Shown here: piece by piece, positions 61,142-64,000 of the stretch
Layout: every line of letters begins with the position of its first letter
How positions within the stretch are numbered: position 1 is the first letter of the stretch
DNA from: Paracidovorax sp031843945
GTDB taxonomy: Bacteria > Pseudomonadota > Gammaproteobacteria > Burkholderiales > Burkholderiaceae_C
DNA length: 64,000 nt
Assembly: GCF_031843945.1 (NCBI RefSeq)
Contig: NZ_JAVTJJ010000002.1
Span: 186,001-250,000 of the forward strand
Direction of reading: 5' to 3'
Translations under genes and position numbers: made by a program
The notes under the pieces: model-generated
The model's input: the letters and a program-made list of their open reading frames with translations, nothing else
What the model was told of the DNA's origin: nothing
The model's database searches: none

Positions 61142-61390
61142 ATGTTGAGAGCTTCCCAAATTCTAGTCAGGACGATTGCCCTTGCTGCAAGCGCGGCGGC
61201 AGTTGCCGGATGCGGTCAGCGCGGGCCGCTGTTTCTACCCACAGAGCCGGCCGCTGCCCAGCGCGCCACCTTGCCGCAAACGCTGAACCCGTTCCTGCAG
61301 GAGCAGCAACAACCTGCAGCCCCCGGGAGCGCGCAGGCAGCGCCCGCACCCTTCGCTCCCGCCTCCTCCGCCCTGCCCTCCAAGCCATGA
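61142..61390 (+). CDS. lptM: Small lipoprotein LptM (YifL)
   Basis: LptM is a small outer-membrane lipoprotein that helps mature the LptD-LptE translocon. The 82-residue product has a signal ending AAAVAGC (Cys24), then GQRGPLFLP, the conserved motif at the mature N-terminus, and a Pro/Ala/Gln-rich tail. The order cyaY-lptM next to a diaminopimelate-pathway gene (lysA) parallels E. coli cyaY-lptM-dapF. The longer frame upstream overlaps cyaY and is not used. The stop overlaps the lysA start (ATGA). Confidence 0.9.
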   Translation: MLRASQILVRTIALAASAAAVAGCGQRGPLFLPTEPAAAQRATLPQTLNPFLQEQQQPAAPGSAQAAPAPFAPASSALPSKP

Positions 61391-62685
61391 CGACGCCCTC
61401 TCCCCTGCCCGGCCACCCCCATATTGCCTACCGCAACGACGCCCTCTTCATTGAAGACATTGCGCTGAGCGAGCTGGCCAGCCAGCACGGCACCCCGCTC
61501 TACGTGTATTCCAAGGCGTCGATGCTGTCGGCGCTGGCCGCTTACCAACGCGGCTTTGCTGGGCGCAAGGTGCAGATCTGCTACGCGATGAAAGCCAATT
61601 CGTCGCTGGCGGTGCTGCAGCTGTTTGCACAGCAAGGTTGCGGTTTCGACATCGTTTCGGGCGGTGAGCTGCAGCGCGTTCTGGCAGCGGGCGGCGATCC
61701 GCGCAAGATCATCTTCTCCGGCGTGGGCAAGACACGCGCTGAAATGCGCGAAGCGCTGGCCACCGGCATCGGCTGCTTCAACGTCGAGAGCGAATCGGAA
61801 CTCGACGTGCTGAGCGAAGTCGCCGTGGCCTCGGGCACGCAGGCGCCGATCAGCATCCGCGTGAACCCGAACGTGGACCCGAAGACCCACCCGTACATCT
61901 CCACAGGCCTCAAGGGCAACAAGTTCGGGGTCGCTCATGAGCGCACCGTGGCTGCCTACCAGCATGCCGCGTCGTTGCCGGGCCTGAAGGTGGTGGGCAT
62001 CGACTTCCACATCGGCTCGCAGATCACCGAAGAAACACCTTATCTGGACGCCACCGACCGCCTGCTGGACCTGGTGCAGGCCATCGAGGCGGCCGGCATT
62101 CCCATCCACCACATCGACTTCGGCGGTGGCCTGGGCATCAACTACAACGGCGACACCCCGCCCGAGGCCGATGCCCTGTGGACCAAGCTGCTGGCCAAGC
62201 TGGACGCGCGCGGCTATGGCAGCAGGCAATTCATGATCGAGCCGGGCCGCTCGCTGGTGGGCAACGCCGGCGTGTGCCTGACCGAAGTGCTCTACGTGAA
62301 GCCTGGCGAGCAGAAGAATTTCTGCATCGTCGACGCCGCAATGAACGACCTGCCCCGCCCTGCCATGTACCAGGCGTTCCACGCCATCGTGCCGCTGCAA
62401 GCCAGTGCGTCACCGTCTTCGCAGACACAAGCGCAGATCTACGACGTGGTGGGCCCGGTGTGTGAAAGCGGCGACTGGATCGGCCGCGACCGCACCCTGG
62501 CAGTGCAACCTGGCGACCATCTCGCCGTGCTCTCGGCAGGCGCCTATTGCAGCTCGATGGGCAGCAACTACAACACCCGCGCCCGGCCCGCCGAGGTGCT
62601 GGTGGACGGCGCCGCGGCGCACCTGATTCGCGCGCGCGAAACGGTGAGCGATCTGTTCCGCGGCGAGAAACTCATCGCGTCCTGA
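61387..62685 (+). CDS. lysA: Diaminopimelate decarboxylase
   Basis: LysA makes lysine from meso-diaminopimelate with PLP. The 432-residue product shows the Schiff-base lysine K69 in ICYAMKANSSLAVL, the GGGLGINY phosphate loop, GRSLVGNAGVCLTEVLYVK, and GPVCESGDW with the catalytic Cys from the partner subunit. The ATG at 61387 overlaps the lptM stop, so a long upstream frame is ignored. Confidence 0.96.
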   Translation: MTTPSPLPGHPHIAYRNDALFIEDIALSELASQHGTPLYVYSKASMLSALAAYQRGFAGRKVQICYAMKANSSLAVLQLFAQQGCGFDIVSGGELQRVLAAGGDPRKIIFSGVGKTRAEMREALATGIGCFNVESESELDVLSEVAVASGTQAPISIRVNPNVDPKTHPYISTGLKGNKFGVAHERTVAAYQHAASLPGLKVVGIDFHIGSQITEETPYLDATDRLLDLVQAIEAAGIPIHHIDFGGGLGINYNGDTPPEADALWTKLLAKLDARGYGSRQFMIEPGRSLVGNAGVCLTEVLYVKPGEQKNFCIVDAAMNDLPRPAMYQAFHAIVPLQASASPSSQTQAQIYDVVGPVCESGDWIGRDRTLAVQPGDHLAVLSAGAYCSSMGSNYNTRARPAEVLVDGAAAHLIRARETVSDLFRGEKLIAS

Positions 62686-62703
62686 CACTTGTCACGCGCC
62701 CTC

Positions 62704-62717
62704 TTGATGGGCATCAA
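62704..62717. promoter_or_regulatory. Perfect FNR/ANR-type box
   Basis: TTGATGGGCATCAA is an exact match to TTGAT-N4-ATCAA, extended to TCTTGATGGGCATCAAGA (62702-62719). A TACAGT -10 hexamer at 62740-62745 would put the transcript start near 62752. The box is then centred at about -41.5, the classic class-II activator position. Confidence 0.8.
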
Positions 62718-62776
62718 GAAGGCGCGGGCGGTGCGGTTCTACAGTGGTTATTTCCACTGAAAAGAAGACCGCCGCC

Positions 62777-63595
62777 ATGGCCCAGCAACCCGTCGAGCTG
62801 TATCGAGATGCGCAGCATGCCTGCCTGATGTTCTCGGATTTGATCGAGGAAGACGGGCAGGCCGTGCAGGCCAACCAGTTCCTGATCGTGGACGGCGATA
62901 CTGGCGCCATCATCGACCCCGGTGGCAACCTCGCGTTCAACGAGTTGTTCATCGGAATGAGCCAGCACTTTCCGCCGCACAAGCTCTCGTACCTGATCGC
63001 ATCCCACGCCGACCCGGACATCATCGCGTCGCTGGACCGCTGGATGACCAGCACCCGCGCCACTTTGGTGATCTCGCGCGTCTGGGAACGCTTTGCGCCC
63101 CACTTCACCAAGGTCGGCAAGACCGAGAACCGCGTGATCGGCGTGCCAGACGGCGGCGGCCACCTGCCGCTGGGCCGGCACGAGTTGGTACTGCTGCCGG
63201 CGCACTTCCTGCACTCGGAGGGCAACTTCCACTTCTACGACCCGGTCAGCCGCATTCTCTTCACGGGTGACTTGGGCGTGTCGATGACCAGCGGCTCGGA
63301 AGCGCGTGTGCCTGTCACCGACCTGGCGCCGCACATTCCGCGCATGGAAGCCTTCCACCGGCGCTACATGGTGTCCAACAAGATCCTGCGGCTATGGACC
63401 CGCATGGCGCGTCAGCTGGACATTGCCATGCTGGTGCCACAACACGGCGCACCCATCATGGGAAAGACAGCCATTGGAGATTTTTTCGACTGGGCCGAGA
63501 ACCTGCAGTGCGGTATCGACCTCTTCGACGAGCGCGCCTACCAGTTGCCGACAGCGCGCATCGACCCTGTTCCACGCAAGACATCAGGACGGTGA
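62777..63595 (+). CDS. Metallo-beta-lactamase-fold diiron protein (oxygen-binding, ODP-like)
   Basis: This 272-residue metallo-beta-lactamase-fold protein resembles the ODP/flavodiiron oxygen-binding group without the flavodoxin domain. Probable metal ligands lie in ASHADPDI near residue 75, LLPAHFLHSEGNFHFY, FTGDLG and VPQHGAP. Such proteins bind or reduce O2 and act as oxygen sensors or partners of chemotaxis and signalling proteins. The ATG at 62777 is chosen over a GTG at 62744 because the inferred FNR-dependent transcript starts between them. A perfect FNR box upstream fits control by low oxygen. Confidence 0.82.
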   Translation: MAQQPVELYRDAQHACLMFSDLIEEDGQAVQANQFLIVDGDTGAIIDPGGNLAFNELFIGMSQHFPPHKLSYLIASHADPDIIASLDRWMTSTRATLVISRVWERFAPHFTKVGKTENRVIGVPDGGGHLPLGRHELVLLPAHFLHSEGNFHFYDPVSRILFTGDLGVSMTSGSEARVPVTDLAPHIPRMEAFHRRYMVSNKILRLWTRMARQLDIAMLVPQHGAPIMGKTAIGDFFDWAENLQCGIDLFDERAYQLPTARIDPVPRKTSGR

Positions 63596-63624
63596 CGGAC
63601 TGCGCTTGAATTTATAGTCAAATA

Positions 63625-63673
63625 GACCTCTAGCGCCCGTCCATTAAGCGCAAGCAGCTATTATTTTAATAGC
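63625..63673 (-). repeat. Two-hairpin intergenic repeat, copy 7
   Basis: It is read on minus: first hairpin GCTATT/AATAGC (63657-63662/63668-63673), and second hairpin GCGCTT/GGGCGC (63646-63651/63633-63638), with the same T-G change as copy 4. The tail is TAGAGGTC. It lies right behind the msrQ stop. Confidence 0.85.
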
Positions 63674-63674
63674 A

Positions 63675-64000
63675 TCAGGTTTTGGGCTTGCGGGCGCTCT
63701 TGCGGTGCCAGACCCGCCACGCCAGCAGCGCGCCGATGATGGCCGCGTAGATGGCCACCTCGCCGAAGTGATTCTTGCCGGCGCGCATCCAGAAGAAATG
63801 CAGCAGGGCCAGCCCCGCGACCGCATACACCGCGCGGTGCAGCGCCTGCCAGCGCTTGCCGCCCAGCCAGCGAATGGCGCGATTGAACGAGGTGGCGGCC
63901 AAGGCCAGCAACAGCACGAACGCCAGCATGCCCACCAGAATGAACGGGCGCTTGATTACATCGCGCACGATCTCGTCCACCTCGAACCCCATGTCGAACC
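63675..64000 (-). CDS. msrQ: Membrane heme subunit MsrQ, C-terminal part
   Basis: MsrQ is the heme b membrane protein that feeds electrons to the periplasmic methionine-sulfoxide reductase MsrP. Only the last roughly 108 residues are inside the window, and the frame continues past the right edge. It shows DEIVRDVIKRPFILVG, AATSFNRAIRWLGGKRWQALHRAVY and ALLHFFWMRAGK, matching the ferric-reductase-like core, with three membrane segments and a basic tail. The N-terminal part is not visible; an internal Met (63992) is not the true start. Confidence 0.88.
   Translation of the reverse strand, partial: FDMGFEVDEIVRDVIKRPFILVGMLAFVLLLALAATSFNRAIRWLGGKRWQALHRAVYAVAGLALLHFFWMRAGKNHFGEVAIYAAIIGALLAWRVWHRKSARKPKT

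Overview
The window is a dense, GC-rich chromosomal segment with about 60 genes. Gene content and order point to a betaproteobacterium of the order Burkholderiales, most likely family Comamonadaceae (Acidovorax-like). The evidence is the short HisG, the mla-ibaG-murA-his order, the divergent ponA/pilMNOPQ block leading to aroB-dgt-gltBD, and a two-hairpin intergenic repeat of a kind I associate with that family. No rRNA, tRNA or CRISPR array was recognised.

Layout. (1) 1-1528, minus: hisE (cut by the window edge), hisI, hisF. (2) 1576-17843: a sugar mutarotase and a galE-type epimerase on minus, then the complete pelABCDEFG operon on plus and a spherulin-4-like lipoprotein. This block sits between hisF and hisA, so it splits the histidine operon. 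(3) 17973-24580, minus: hisA, hisH, hisB, hisC, a PIN/ribbon-helix-helix toxin-antitoxin pair, hisD, a small secreted protein and hisG. (4) 24577-32042, minus: murA, ibaG (BolA family), a YadGH-like ABC exporter and the Mla phospholipid-transport genes (order of transcription F-E-D-A-C-B). (5) 32273-39427, minus: a polar amino-acid ABC transporter, then an ABC transporter of the NMT1/taurine type with an amidohydrolase; the second operon is preceded by a perfect sigma-54 promoter. (6) 39822-46973, minus: gltD, gltB and a REP-associated (Y1) transposase. (7) 47142-51297, minus: a methyltransferase, a DUF1415 protein, dgt and aroB. (8) 51416-58080, minus: an Ig-repeat lipoprotein and pilQPONM. 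(9) 58356-64000: plus-strand ponA/mrcA, lptM, lysA and an oxygen-sensing-type diiron protein behind a perfect FNR box, with minus-strand cyaY and the C-terminal part of msrQ.

How the parts work together. The pel block looks like a self-contained biofilm-polysaccharide module. It has an epimerase whose specificity residue (Cys298) predicts it can make UDP-GalNAc, the polymerase and export machinery, and a candidate secreted glycosidase at its 3' end. A 10-bp direct repeat flanks exactly this block. The nitrogen side is represented by gltBD and two ABC transporters with NtrC/sigma-54-like signals. Type IV pilus assembly, penicillin-binding protein 1A, Mla and LptM form the envelope part.

Main points for a second look: the pel insertion in the his operon, the epimerase gatekeeper, the GH135-like lipoprotein, the toxin-antitoxin pair coupled to hisC with tandem palindromic operators, the sigma-54 and FNR promoters, the missing aroK replaced by a low-GC lipoprotein, and a seven-copy two-hairpin repeat.
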